From a candidate division KSB1 bacterium (GTDB taxonomy: Bacteria; Zhuqueibacterota; Zhuqueibacteria; Zhuqueibacterales; Zhuqueibacteraceae): a stretch of DNA of 64,000 bases. A model generated the notes under the pieces. The model did not search any database and had not been told where the DNA came from. It saw nothing but the letters and a program-made list of their open reading frames with translations. This document shows, piece after piece, positions 19,628 to 28,101 of the stretch. Location of the stretch: contig JAPDQB010000016.1 of the NCBI GenBank assembly GCA_034506175.1, positions 1 through 64,000 on the forward strand. The letters are read 5' to 3'. The first letter of the stretch is position 1, and every line of letters begins with the position of its first letter. Position numbers and translations under genes: made by a program.

Positions 19628-20110
19628 TTACATCGGCTCATCCGCGCTTGGGCCGTAAATCTGCGGCACGGTGGAACCCATCGGGCGCAAATAGGTGGAA
19701 AGCTGGCCGCGATGGTGAATTTGATCGAACAAAATTCCCCAGCCAAATTCGTAGCCGGTGTCTTTCATCACTTCCTGGCCTTGATAGAGAAACGGAATTT
19801 GTTTTTCCCAGGCCGCATGATCGAGCCGGTGAAGCCGCGCTGTCAGATCGTCGTGCCAGCGATCGTACGCGTCGAGAATTTCTTTGACCGCTGCCGGCGT
19901 CGGCATGTCCGGCCAGTTGAGCGCGCCTTTTTCCAAGCCGTCGACAAGTACTTTTTCCTCCATCACGATGAGCCACGCAATCTCGCGCGCGTTGCGCGAT
20001 TTGGGATCGGGCTTGTAATCTGATTTTTCCTGTGGAATGCGTGAGAGGACTTTGCGCGTGGCGGGCGCTTCTTTCTCCCAAAATTTTAAAAACAGTGCCT
20101 TTTGATCCAT
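19628..20110 (-). CDS. DinB-family protein
   Basis: About 160 residues matching the DinB fold: MDQKALFLKFWEKEA, REIAWLIVMEEKVLVDGL, YDRWHDDLTARL and the metal-site region FDQIHHRGQLSTYLRPMG, which is strongly conserved in the family. The function is unknown; these proteins bind a divalent metal through three histidines. ATG 20110 is preceded by AGGAGCAAAT, so it is chosen over the longer frame reaching 20263. It lies 140 bases downstream of the zinc ribbon gene on the same strand. Confidence 0.85.
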   Translation of the reverse strand: MDQKALFLKFWEKEAPATRKVLSRIPQEKSDYKPDPKSRNAREIAWLIVMEEKVLVDGLEKGALNWPDMPTPAAVKEILDAYDRWHDDLTARLHRLDHAAWEKQIPFLYQGQEVMKDTGYEFGWGILFDQIHHRGQLSTYLRPMGSTVPQIYGPSADEPM

Positions 20111-20250
20111 ATTTGCTCCTTTGGTTTTGAGTGAGACAAGATATTGATCGGCCACTCGGAGTGGCCGGTCAATGTAGTTTCTGCAAACACTATTTTGCTG
20201 ATGCTGCAGACTGCGCGTTTTAGCTCGCTTTCGTTTTTCAAATGCGCGTT

Positions 20251-20484
20251 TTAATTCGCCCATGCGGGCATGGCTTTCATGTAGTCTGCGGCGCGCGCCA
20301 TCGCTTTGGCGTCATTGAGATTCGGCTGCCAGGTTTTGAGCCACCTCGCGATATCTTGCTGCACCTCCTGCCGTGATTTGAGTTGGCCTTTTTCATCTGA
20401 GCAATACTTGCAGTAGTTCTCCGCCTTGCTCTTGAAATCCGGATTGCTCAATGGCGCAGCGCATGAATGACAAAACTTGTCCAT
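20251..20484 (-). CDS. Small zinc ribbon protein
   Basis: 77 residues with the four-cysteine ribbon CHSCAAPL...CKYC at residues 5-28 and a helical tail ending in AADYMKAMPAWAN, as in 'putative zinc ribbon domain' proteins. The role is unknown. Its start codon lies only about 10 bases from the left end of the IS element, so the native promoter has been separated from the gene. Expression now probably depends on read-through from the transposase genes, which point the same way. Confidence 0.75.
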   Translation of the reverse strand: MDKFCHSCAAPLSNPDFKSKAENYCKYCSDEKGQLKSRQEVQQDIARWLKTWQPNLNDAKAMARAADYMKAMPAWAN

Positions 20485-20494
20485 GATTTTTCTC

Positions 20495-20520
20495 TGTAGT
20501 GCACTCCATTATTTGGACAC
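20495..20520. repeat. IS left inverted repeat
   Basis: 26 bases beginning TGTAGTGCACTCC and ending TTGGACAC; matches the right repeat at 20 of 26 positions. Confidence 0.8.
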
Positions 20521-20534
20521 AAAATTGACGTTTC

Positions 20535-21376
20535 TTAATGAACTTTAACCTCCGTTCTTTGACTTTGGTTGCAATGATTTTCAAATTCCGCCGGCGTCAA
20601 ATAGCCTAACGACGAATGAATCCGTTTGGTATTGTAAACCTCGTCGATGAAACACTCGATTTGCTCATAAGCGTCACGATAATCCTGATAGTCGGACAAA
20701 TCGACCTCTTCCTCCTTCAGGGTTCGGATCACACGTTCGGCAAAACCATTTTGCTCGGGCGCCCCAACTTCGGCCATGCTCATTTGCACAGCGCGAGCCA
20801 AAAGCCTTTGCGTGTAAGCCGGCGCACTGTACTGAATCCCCTGGTCCGAGTGGTGAATCTCCGGCGTGTTCTTTGACAGCGCTTTTTGCAAAGCCGTGAG
20901 CGTAAGTGACAAATCAAGACCGCGGCCCAAATGCCAGCCGCGAAGCGAACGCGTGAACACATCCAAGATCAACGCCAAATAAACAAACTCACGGCGTAAG
21001 CGGACGTAAGTAATATCCGACACCCAAACTTGATCTGGCCGCACCACCGTGAGTTTCTCGACCAAATTGGGATAGCGTGGGTAATCATGCTGGCTGTTCT
21101 GTTCGTCGTTCGCCGTTTCTGGGCTTTACAGGGGCGTAAAAGCTGCATTTGGCGCATGATTCGTAGCACGCGCTTTCTGTTAACGCGCTTGCCATCACGG
21201 TGAAGCAGGGCGGTGATCCGGCGATAGCCGTATGTCGGCCAAGCCGCTGCCAACTCGTCAATAGCCTTTTCGAGCGCTTGCTCATCCAACGCCAGCGCCT
21301 GATAATAAAAGCTGCTACGTGGAAACCTCAGCGCCTTGCAAACCGTCTCGGCGGGATATTCTTGAGCCAACTTCAT
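20535..21376 (-). pseudogene. IS3-family transposase OrfB (rve integrase), frameshifted
   Basis: The N-terminal part (start ATG 21376) has the HTH_21 region with FPRSSFYYQ and YGYRRITALLHR. The catalytic rve core follows in another frame from about 21065: VWVSDITYVRL (first Asp), HHSDQGIQYSA (second Asp), and a Glu in PEQNGFAERVIRTLKEEE, so the DDE triad is intact. The frame breaks at 21095-21104, where the five bases TGTTC (GAACA on the coding strand) occur twice in tandem. Removing one copy restores NSQHDYPRYPNLVEK and joins both parts. A 5-base duplication has therefore inactivated the gene, unless it is an assembly error. Confidence 0.85.
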
Positions 21377-21687
21377 AACGACCTCCCGCTTCCGTTCAGA
21401 GAAGATTGCAAGATGTTCGAGGCTTTTTTTAGAATTTCAACTTCCAAGGTTTTTTGCCCGAGCACCCGCTCGAGCTCTTCGACGCGCGCCTGCGCTTCGC
21501 TGCGGCGCTCCGCACCGTCAAAAAGGTGAACAGCGTTTTCTAAAAAATAATTTTTCCACTGGCTCAACAACTGCGGTTTGATATTGTGCTCTCGACAAAC
21601 CTCTGCCGCTGGCTTGGCGCCGCTGATCACCTCTAAAATAACTTTGGCTTTGAACTCTGCTGAAAAATGACGTCTTGGTTTTGACAT
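21373..21687 (-). CDS. IS3-family transposase OrfA (HTH_Tnp_1)
   Basis: About 104 residues: helix-turn-helix region HFSAEFKAKVILEVISG and EVCREHNIKPQLLSQWK, then a leucine-zipper-like coiled coil (ARVEELERVLGQKTLEVEIL). Binds the element's ends and partners with OrfB. The start MSKPRR at 21687 follows a GAGC-type site; the frame is open further upstream into the terminal repeat, but that part is not protein-like. The stop overlaps the OrfB start (ATGA). Confidence 0.9.
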   Translation of the reverse strand: MSKPRRHFSAEFKAKVILEVISGAKPAAEVCREHNIKPQLLSQWKNYFLENAVHLFDGAERRSEAQARVEELERVLGQKTLEVEILKKASNILQSSLNGSGRSL

Positions 21688-21742
21688 ACGTGCGCTCCTT
21701 TTGACTTGGACAAGATAACACCTGAATTGTTCATTAGCAAGA

Positions 21743-21768
21743 GTGTCCAAGTTTAGGGGTGCACTTCA
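21743..21768. repeat. IS right inverted repeat
   Basis: Complement reads TGAAGTGCACCCC and ends TTGGACAC; partner of the left repeat at 20495-20520. Confidence 0.8.
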
Positions 21769-21784
21769 AGAAACTTGCCAAATC

Positions 21785-22144
21785 TCATGGTTGGCTAAGT
21801 GAAATCTGCAAAGCAACGAGCAATGCCTTATCTACCGCAAACAATTTGCCGGGGCTAAGTTTCCCCAAACGGCGCGTGATCAATCGGCGTTCAATGGTGG
21901 CGAGCTGGATTACTGAGTCGGTTTTTAATCCTGTTTGTTGAAAATCCGGGGCAGTATTTGTTAACAAAACAGAAGAAGGCGAGAGTTGGGAAGGTATTTG
22001 CGTGCTAATGAAGGCTAAAATAACATCGCCGTGCTCGGTGTTATCATTAAGCACAAGTGGGGGGCGACGCTTTTGACCTGCCAGATCGGTATATGGAAAA
22101 GCCGCTACAACGATGTCGCCACGCGTTAGCATGATTGAACTCAT
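21785..22144 (-). CDS. Type II toxin, PemK/MazF family endoribonuclease
   Basis: 119 residues with the MazF/PemK barrel motifs: RGDIVVAAFPYTD near the start, RRPPLVLN, ILAFISTQ and LKTDSVIQLATI. Members cut mRNA and are held by a cognate antitoxin. The reading frame is intact. Its ATG overlaps the stop of the upstream antitoxin gene (ATGA), the usual coupling. Only 16 bases separate its stop from the IS element. With the antitoxin gene frameshifted, how toxicity is avoided is an open question. Confidence 0.88.
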   Translation of the reverse strand: MSSIMLTRGDIVVAAFPYTDLAGQKRRPPLVLNDNTEHGDVILAFISTQIPSQLSPSSVLLTNTAPDFQQTGLKTDSVIQLATIERRLITRRLGKLSPGKLFAVDKALLVALQISLSQP

Positions 22145-22408
22145 ACCGGCTCCCCATCTGTATCTGAATAAAGATCGGGTTCATCTTGCAACCAGTCGAA
22201 TGCGCCGCCTTGTAAGGCGATTAGCGTCATTTCGGCTGCAGAAAGCTCTTCAGCAAACTCAATTGGCGCTTCCGCGAGGGCAGACAGGTCGTCGAAATTT
22301 TTTGCGGCGCGCCGCCAGAGTTCCTGAAACTCATGAAACGGTAAGATCACTTCAATGATCTTTGCCGGAAGCATCATAAACGTATTTTTTGTGAATAGCA
22401 AGTGACAT
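22141..22408 (-). pseudogene. Antitoxin of the PemK/MazF module, frameshifted near its 5' end
   Basis: ATG 22408 has a good GAGGAAAATA ribosome binding site and opens MSLAIHKKYVYDASGK, a typical antitoxin N-terminus, but stops after 18 codons (stop 22352-22354). One base further along, another frame continues in register: IIEVILPFHEFQELWRR and so on to 22141. Dropping one G near 22360 would join them into an antitoxin of about 88 residues. Either the antitoxin has mutated, the sequence has an error, or translation begins at a poor internal start (ATG 22374/22371 or TTG 22401) to give a shortened antitoxin that may still neutralise through its C-terminal half. Confidence 0.65.
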
Positions 22409-22440
22409 TATTTTCCTCGCAAAAATCAAAGTTGCCATTG

Positions 22441-22469
22441 AAAATAAAAATTTTTTCATCAAATGTCAA
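22441..22469 (-). promoter_or_regulatory. Putative promoter of the PemK/MazF toxin-antitoxin module
   Basis: Minus strand TTGACA (22464-22469), 17-base spacer, TATTTT (22441-22446), 33 bases upstream of the antitoxin ATG at 22408. Matches the other promoters of this form in the window. Confidence 0.6.
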
Positions 22470-22498
22470 GCTCGACACTCCGTTATTCCTGACAAACC

Positions 22499-23488
22499 TC
22501 ACCCAAACAAGGCCTTCGCCTCGCTCACCACCTGCTGCACGACCTGCTGAAAATTTCCTTCGACCAGCGCGCCGGAGGCGTGCGGATGGCCGCCGCCGCC
22601 GAAACGATTGGCCAGGCCGTTGATGATGATTTTGCCCTTCGAGCGAAAACTGATTTTGACCTTGCCGCTTTCGGTTTCCAAAAACATCAGGCACAGCTCG
22701 ACGCCGTCGATGCTGCGCGGAAAATCGGCGAAGCCTTCGGTGTCGCGCGGCTGCGTGCCGGTGGCTTTCATCATCTCCTGCGTGACCGAGAACCAGACCA
22801 GGCGGCCGTCCCTGGAAAAATTCAGATTGCTGAGAATCTGTCCGAGCAGGCGCATTCTGTTGGCGGATTGTTTCTCATAAACTTCCTGATAAATGTGCTG
22901 GGGCTTGACGCCGCGCGCGATGAGGTCCGCGCAAATTTCATGGGCGCGGGGACTGGTGTTGGTAAAACGAAATCCGCCGGTGTCGGTGAGAATGGCGGTG
23001 TACAGGGCTTCGATCATCCTGCCGTGCAGCCGGGCGCCCAAAGCCGTCAAGAGATCATACATGATTTCGCCGGTTGACGAGGCCCCGGTCACAATCACAT
23101 CGACCTCGGCAAAACGCCCCTCGAGCGGATGATGATCGATGCAAATCCTGGTGACGCTGATTTGCCGCAGCAGCTTGCCGAGATCGCGCAGCCGTTCCCA
23201 ATCGCTGATGTCGAGAATGAAAACCGCGTCGGCCTCGCGAACCAGTTCGCCGTGTTTGGCGTTGTCAAAAATTTCGATGTCGCCGCGCCCATCGAGAAAT
23301 TCGATGTTCACCGGCGTGGGGCTGTGGTTGATAATGTGCGCTTTTTTTCCGAGATCGCGCAGGTAGTGCATCAAAGCGATTTCAGAGCCGATGCCATCGC
23401 CGTCGGCGTTGATGTGGGTGGTGAGAACGAATGTTTTGCCGTTTTGAATAGTCCCCTGAATTTTTTGCAGCGCCGCCGCGTCGATCAT
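22499..23488 (-). CDS. nrnA: DHH-family bifunctional oligoribonuclease/pAp phosphatase
   Basis: 329 residues. Degrades short RNA oligomers (nanoRNA) and usually also 3'-phosphoadenosine 5'-phosphate in the cytoplasm. The DHH domain shows THINADGDGIGSE (metal ligands near residues 25-31), LDISDW and the DHH triplet at 118-120. The DHHA1 domain ends with LANRFGGGGHPHASGA, the substrate-binding glycine loop. It is the last gene of a likely operon with the propeller and S55 peptidase genes, 51 bases after the former. Confidence 0.93.
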   Translation of the reverse strand: MIDAAALQKIQGTIQNGKTFVLTTHINADGDGIGSEIALMHYLRDLGKKAHIINHSPTPVNIEFLDGRGDIEIFDNAKHGELVREADAVFILDISDWERLRDLGKLLRQISVTRICIDHHPLEGRFAEVDVIVTGASSTGEIMYDLLTALGARLHGRMIEALYTAILTDTGGFRFTNTSPRAHEICADLIARGVKPQHIYQEVYEKQSANRMRLLGQILSNLNFSRDGRLVWFSVTQEMMKATGTQPRDTEGFADFPRSIDGVELCLMFLETESGKVKISFRSKGKIIINGLANRFGGGGHPHASGALVEGNFQQVVQQVVSEAKALFG

Positions 23489-23539
23489 AGTGCGAATCCC
23501 TTCATTAAAATTCTCCCAAGGAAAAAGAGCAACGTTTTA

Positions 23540-25738
23540 TTACTTGATCATCACCTTCCCAAACCCGCTGTTCCCGTTCACGTCCACCACTTTGACCGCA
23601 AGAATGCTGGTTGCAGTCATCGCCGCGTTGGCGGCAAGAACGAAGTGAAACGTCTCGCGGCGCTGGTCGGCGACGTTGTCGACCGGATAAATCAATTGCC
23701 ACTTGTCGGCGTCAACGGCATACCACGCTTCTTTGAGGCGGGAGAGCTGGTCGACGGCCTCGAAGCCCGCCTGCCATTGCGCGCCGATTTTTTGGACGGC
23801 GAGATTTTTGACCTCGGGCGGCGTGTTGTCAACAATAAAAATCTCGCTCACTTTTTCGCTGGCGAGCGCCAGGCTGGGCGGATTGCTGCGCTGATCGGAA
23901 GCGGTGATTCGAATTTGATATTCGCCGTCCGGCAGCGCCTGGCTGTCCCAGGTGTAAACCGTGCCGGCGTAATCCTTCGCCAGCTCGCGCCAGGCCGTTT
24001 CGCCAACGGCGCGAATCTCGATGCGATAAATCAGGCGGTCGTTATTGTCATCGCGCGCCTGCCAGCCGATGGACTGCGCACCTTTCTGAAACGTTTTGCG
24101 GCCGCTTTCAGGCGGGGGAATGGTTTTGACCCCGGGCGAGCCGCCATCCTGGCCGTCGCTCAAATGATTCGCGGCTTGCTCTTTGGCCTCCGGAAAGGCC
24201 TCGCCGGGATTATAAATGTTGATCGCTGTCACCTCCGGGGCGGCATTTTTTTGCAGATAAGAAACCTGCACGCGTTTGACCACGGCGGAGGTTTTGCCGG
24301 TGCCCGTCAGTTCGAGTTTCCATTGCAGAAAACGCGCTGGCGGGCTGGCAATCGCGCCGGCGGCGGCCGGACCTTGCACCGCGACCCAATCGCTCCAGGT
24401 TTTATCGGGCTTGCCGGTGTTGCCGCTGCGCGTAAACAAGCGGGCTTGCCCTTCGCCGGACGGCGTCTGCCAATTCACCGCGCCCCATTGCGACGGCACT
24501 TTCGCGTCGATGACATCGGAAAGATATTCGCCTTTTTCGCGCGACGCCGGCAGCATCTGCTGCAGCGTGCCGGCATTCGCGGTCGTGAGCAGGTGGCTGT
24601 CGTTCGCTCCCGCCAGAATGGAAGTGATTTGTGACGCCTCCAGTTGAAAAAGCAACGTGCGCGCGCCGTCATCGGCCAAACGATAAAAGCGGCCTTGATC
24701 GCCGGTGCCGATGAGCAGGCTGCCGCTCGCTTCCAGCAGCATGGCGTGAATGCGATCTTGCCGCGAATTCCACAACGTTTTCACCATGCCGTCCTGAGCA
24801 CAGCGATACACCGCGCTGGCGCTTCGGCCGGTTTGGCCCGGCGCGCCAATCGTCGCCGGCAATTGCGGCTGGTCTTCGCCCGCCACGGTGATGCTGATGG
24901 ACGGCCCGGTTTCTTCTTCATCCGGCTCGCTGCCTTCGCCCGCCGCAACCGGTGTTGGAATCAGGCCGGGCCGGCCCGCGGCCTCGCCCACAGCGGCGGC
25001 ATAGACGACGCCGTCGCGACCAATCGCGAGCTGATGAAGTTCCGGAAAGGGCGCATCGTATAAAACACTGACGGCACCGCTCGCCGTCAAGCGATACAAA
25101 TAACCGTTGCCGCTGGAGCCGGCGTAGAGTGTTCCCGAATTTTTATCCAGGGCCAAACTGCGAAGGTGCTTTTCCTCGCTCTGAAAAAAAATCTCGGCTT
25201 TGCCGTTCGGCTGAACGAGATAAACGCGGCCCGGCTCGCCGGTCGCCACGTACAAGGCGCCGTCCTGGCGGGACGCAATGGCCCAAATGTATTTCGCCTC
25301 CGGTTTGAAAAACGGCTGCGCTTTTTCCGGCCCCGGCGCGACGCTCAGCCGGTAAATCTGGCCGTCCGGCGCGGTGGCGATGTAAAGATTATTTTGCGCC
25401 AATACCATCGCAAAAACCGCCACCTCGGCGCTGGTGAAAACCGTGTCGGGTTGTGATTTTTCCGTGACGCGCAGCACCAACGCGGGGTTGCCGCCGCCGG
25501 CGTAAATCCTGCCCTGGGCATCGCTTGCCGCGCACCACAGATACGGCACGCTGGCGCGCAGACGCTCGCGCACGGCCGGCGCCAAACGCATTTGTCCCAG
25601 CGCGTCGATGGAAATTCCCAGCGCCCGGCCTTTTTCCAAATCCTCCTGCGTGACAAAAGCTTTGAACTGCGGCGAGCCGGCGAACAGGGCGGCGGCGAGC
25701 ATGAGCGCCACGAGGCCAACGACTTTTTTGATCTGCAT
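23540..25738 (-). CDS. Secreted beta-propeller protein with C-terminal fibronectin/Ig-like region
   Basis: 732 residues with a signal peptide (VGLVALMLAAALFAGS). Repeated propeller strands follow, such as DAQGRIYAGGGNPALVLRV, LYIATAPDGQIYRLS and LYVATGEPGRVYLVQPNG. An acidic linker near residue 275 (EGSEPDEEETG) interrupts the blades. The C-terminal 250 residues look Ig-like, with PDGEYQIRITASDQRSNPP and IFIVDNTPPEVKNLAV, ending KVVDVNGNSGFGKVMIK. No catalytic residues are recognised. Position just after an S55 peptidase gene (33-base gap) suggests shared envelope work. No sorting-domain motif is present at its end. Confidence 0.65.
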   Translation of the reverse strand: MQIKKVVGLVALMLAAALFAGSPQFKAFVTQEDLEKGRALGISIDALGQMRLAPAVRERLRASVPYLWCAASDAQGRIYAGGGNPALVLRVTEKSQPDTVFTSAEVAVFAMVLAQNNLYIATAPDGQIYRLSVAPGPEKAQPFFKPEAKYIWAIASRQDGALYVATGEPGRVYLVQPNGKAEIFFQSEEKHLRSLALDKNSGTLYAGSSGNGYLYRLTASGAVSVLYDAPFPELHQLAIGRDGVVYAAAVGEAAGRPGLIPTPVAAGEGSEPDEEETGPSISITVAGEDQPQLPATIGAPGQTGRSASAVYRCAQDGMVKTLWNSRQDRIHAMLLEASGSLLIGTGDQGRFYRLADDGARTLLFQLEASQITSILAGANDSHLLTTANAGTLQQMLPASREKGEYLSDVIDAKVPSQWGAVNWQTPSGEGQARLFTRSGNTGKPDKTWSDWVAVQGPAAAGAIASPPARFLQWKLELTGTGKTSAVVKRVQVSYLQKNAAPEVTAINIYNPGEAFPEAKEQAANHLSDGQDGGSPGVKTIPPPESGRKTFQKGAQSIGWQARDDNNDRLIYRIEIRAVGETAWRELAKDYAGTVYTWDSQALPDGEYQIRITASDQRSNPPSLALASEKVSEIFIVDNTPPEVKNLAVQKIGAQWQAGFEAVDQLSRLKEAWYAVDADKWQLIYPVDNVADQRRETFHFVLAANAAMTATSILAVKVVDVNGNSGFGKVMIK

Positions 25739-25771
25739 GGTAATTCCAGTTTGAATCTTTCGGTGAAACGT

Positions 25772-27652
25772 TTATGAGCGCAATTTCACGCGCAAGGTTT
25801 TCAGCCCCGACACCGCGAAGGGCTTGGCATCTTTGGCCGCGGTCTCGAACGAAAGCGGTTGGCGCGTTTCCGTCAAAATCTGGTCGCGCACAAATGAGGA
25901 ATTGCCCTTCAAATTTTGTGATTGCAAAATCGAATAAATCGACGGCGGCAGGGAAGAAAGCTGCTCGCCTTCGATGATCAAGCCCTGATCCGGCTGGCGC
26001 AGTTGGTAATAAAGGAAGTCATTGCGGCGGCGTTCTTGCAGAATCGCCATCAAGTGATGAAAGCTGCGCGCGACAAACCGGCCGGGCGCTGATCTCGCCT
26101 CGAGCTGGGTCATCTCATCGCCGCCGCCGACGTGGATCGTCAGTAAGCGGCCCTCGGCGTTTTTCGGGATGGCGAGTTTTTGGTGCAGCAATTTCTCCGG
26201 GCCTTGAAATGCCTTGAGCCGGACCAAAACCGTCACCGTGTCCCCCGGCTCCACCTCGCCGCGGTCGATCCAAACTTGCTCAATGCTGGCGCTGCGCCGG
26301 CCCGGTACCGAAGTGAAATGCAAATCAACCCGCGACAGCCTGGTTGGTTGAAAATTGTTGGCCATGATGGCGCCGAGGGTTGACGCCACTTCGCCGGTGG
26401 ATTTCAAAATCCCGCTCACAAAACCGAAGCCGCCGGCCGACGTGAAGCCGGGATAGAAATCGTCGAGATATATTTTCCGACCGGTTTGCAATTCAATGCT
26501 GCCGGTGAGCAGCAAGCTGTTTTCGCCGGTCGCCAGCCGCCCTGATTCCAGGGCATTGACCAGCACGAAACGAATGATCAGCGGCATCAGCGTGTTGATT
26601 GTGCGCTCTTCCGTGAAGCGAAATGCGAACAGCGAAGTCTTGCCGGCTTCATCGGTATAGCGCACCGTCATCGGCGTCAAGGCGGGCGGTGCGCCGACGA
26701 CGCCGTAAATTCCCGTCGTGCGATCCTGGCGCAGCGTTCCGACCAGGCTCGCGCTTTCGCCGATTTTAAAGGAAGAATAATCACTCGGAACAATCAGCAG
26801 AATCTTCGCCAAAGAAATCGGCATCTCGACCGGGCCGCTGTCAAAAAAAGGATGGCCAAAGGCCAGCACGCGATTGTCCTGGCGATACGTCACCGTGCCA
26901 ATGGCTTCGACATCGATGTCGCCCGTCACCAAAACCGCGCCGATGGCGGCACCGGGTTGCAGCAAGGCCGCGCTTTCGGCATCAAAACCTGCGGCCTCAG
27001 CTCGCGGCAGCGATGAGCCGCCGCTGATCACTTGAAATCCCGCCGGCTCGAGCAAATTCGCGGCCTGCTCGATGAGCGGCGGCTTCATGCCGCCAAAGGT
27101 CAGCGGCAAATCCAGCGGGCGAATCGCGCCGATGAGCGCGGCGCGGCGTTGCAACAAATCCTGCGGCAAAAAATTTTCCCAGGAATCTTCGACCAGACCC
27201 AGCGCCATGTCGAGAAATTTGTTGGGCGCCGGCGGAACAAAGGCCGCCAATTCGCGGTCGCGCGTTTCTTCGCGATTGAAAATTTCCAGCATCTCTTCGA
27301 TGGGCGTGACGCCGGCCAAATGCTCGCGCAGGAAAATGCCGATCGAATACGACAGCGCGCCGATCATCCTGCCGTTGATGTAAATCGGGCTGCCGCTCAT
27401 GCCGGCCGCAACGCCGGTGTGCCCGGCCTTCCCGTCTTTCAAGCGGATGATGATCAGATTGCGCTTGGGATAAAAGTTGCGCATGATGTCGACGACCTCG
27501 ATGGCAAATTCCTCCGGACGGTCGCCGCGAAAAACCGTCCGGCCAACGCCGGTCATGCCCGGCTTCACTTCAGCAAGCGGCATCAAATCTTGCGCAATAA
27601 GGCGAAAAGGCAGCACGGCAAAAAAAGTTGCAATAAATAAAAAACGATGCAT
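25772..27652 (-). CDS. SpoIVB-type (S55) peptidase domain protein
   Basis: About 626 residues with a signal peptide (LFIATFFAVLPFRLIA). The N-terminal part has VKPGMTGVGRTVF and GHTGVAAGMSGSPIYINGR, the S55 serine motif GMSGSP, and later a conserved VLAFGHPFF segment carrying a histidine, as in SpoIVB-like proteins of non-sporulating bacteria. The rest is beta-rich and unassigned. The family includes regulatory periplasmic serine proteases; in this phylum the substrate is unknown. ATG 27652 is preceded by GAGG and begins the signal peptide. The longer frame reaching 27826 has no signal-like start. The promoter at 27680-27708 fits this start. Confidence 0.8.
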   Translation of the reverse strand: MHRFLFIATFFAVLPFRLIAQDLMPLAEVKPGMTGVGRTVFRGDRPEEFAIEVVDIMRNFYPKRNLIIIRLKDGKAGHTGVAAGMSGSPIYINGRMIGALSYSIGIFLREHLAGVTPIEEMLEIFNREETRDRELAAFVPPAPNKFLDMALGLVEDSWENFLPQDLLQRRAALIGAIRPLDLPLTFGGMKPPLIEQAANLLEPAGFQVISGGSSLPRAEAAGFDAESAALLQPGAAIGAVLVTGDIDVEAIGTVTYRQDNRVLAFGHPFFDSGPVEMPISLAKILLIVPSDYSSFKIGESASLVGTLRQDRTTGIYGVVGAPPALTPMTVRYTDEAGKTSLFAFRFTEERTINTLMPLIIRFVLVNALESGRLATGENSLLLTGSIELQTGRKIYLDDFYPGFTSAGGFGFVSGILKSTGEVASTLGAIMANNFQPTRLSRVDLHFTSVPGRRSASIEQVWIDRGEVEPGDTVTVLVRLKAFQGPEKLLHQKLAIPKNAEGRLLTIHVGGGDEMTQLEARSAPGRFVARSFHHLMAILQERRRNDFLYYQLRQPDQGLIIEGEQLSSLPPSIYSILQSQNLKGNSSFVRDQILTETRQPLSFETAAKDAKPFAVSGLKTLRVKLRS

Positions 27653-27679
27653 GTCCTCATCCGTAGAAGTTGAGTTTAC

Positions 27680-27708
27680 AAAATACATCATTCCCGGGAA
27701 AATTGCAA
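27680..27708 (-). promoter_or_regulatory. Putative promoter of the S55 peptidase-propeller-nrnA operon
   Basis: Minus strand TTGCAA (27703-27708), 17-base spacer, TATTTT (27680-27685), only 27 bases upstream of the start codon, implying a short leader. Confidence 0.5.
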
Positions 27709-28101
27709 GCGCGGAATTTGTCTTTCTTCGAGAGGACAGCTGCGGTGGGTGGTGCAAGCATCCTGCGGACGCCGTCTTGCTTGCAGCCATGGTGGTTGCG
27801 CTGCGTTTAATTGCCCTGAACACCAAATGACGAACAGGCTTCCAAGGTGTAGAACACGCCGGTCAGCCCGTCGGTAATGCCATCGCGGGCCGCAAAGTCG
27901 CGCGCTTTAAAGCGCCCGACGGCATGCAGGTGGGGTTGATGCAGGATTTGTGAGGCAACGGCATTCCCTCGTTTTTAACGCAGCAGGTAAGGCGCGCTGA
28001 GTTTTTCCCGGCGCGATAACCATAAACATTGAGCCGCATCGGATTGTTGCCGTGATAAAATTTGAAGCATTGCTCCGCCACCGGACGCAAATCAAAACAA
28101 A
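27709..28101. other. Intergenic region, no gene supported
   Basis: About 390 bases between the S55 promoter and the DUF6174 gene. It contains a perfect 14-base palindrome GCGCTTTAAAGCGC (27902-27915). Minus-strand frames here are short and give no recognised family, although one reads KARDFAARDGITDGLTGVF, which looks protein-like and could be the end of a decayed gene. Confidence 0.4.

Larger units (their letters stand above)
20495..21768 (-). mobile_element. IS3-family insertion sequence, probably inactive
   Basis: A 1,274-base element bounded by imperfect 26-base inverted repeats, both starting TG(T/A)AGTGCAC and ending TTGGACAC (20 of 26 positions match). It encodes OrfA and OrfB with an ATGA overlap, the IS3/IS150-type arrangement. 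OrfB is frameshifted. No target-site duplication is visible: the flanks read CTC on the left and AGA on the right. The element sits between the stop of the PemK toxin gene and the start of the zinc ribbon gene. Confidence 0.9.

Noticed and set aside
21373..21376. Programmed frameshift between IS OrfA and OrfB
   Set aside because: The genes overlap as ATGA, which fits coupled translation, and no slippery A-run is visible at the junction. The break inside OrfB is a 5-base duplication, not programmed.
27863..28090. 75-codon minus-strand frame
   Set aside because: No recognisable family and no ribosome binding site; another frame in the same stretch looks at least as protein-like.
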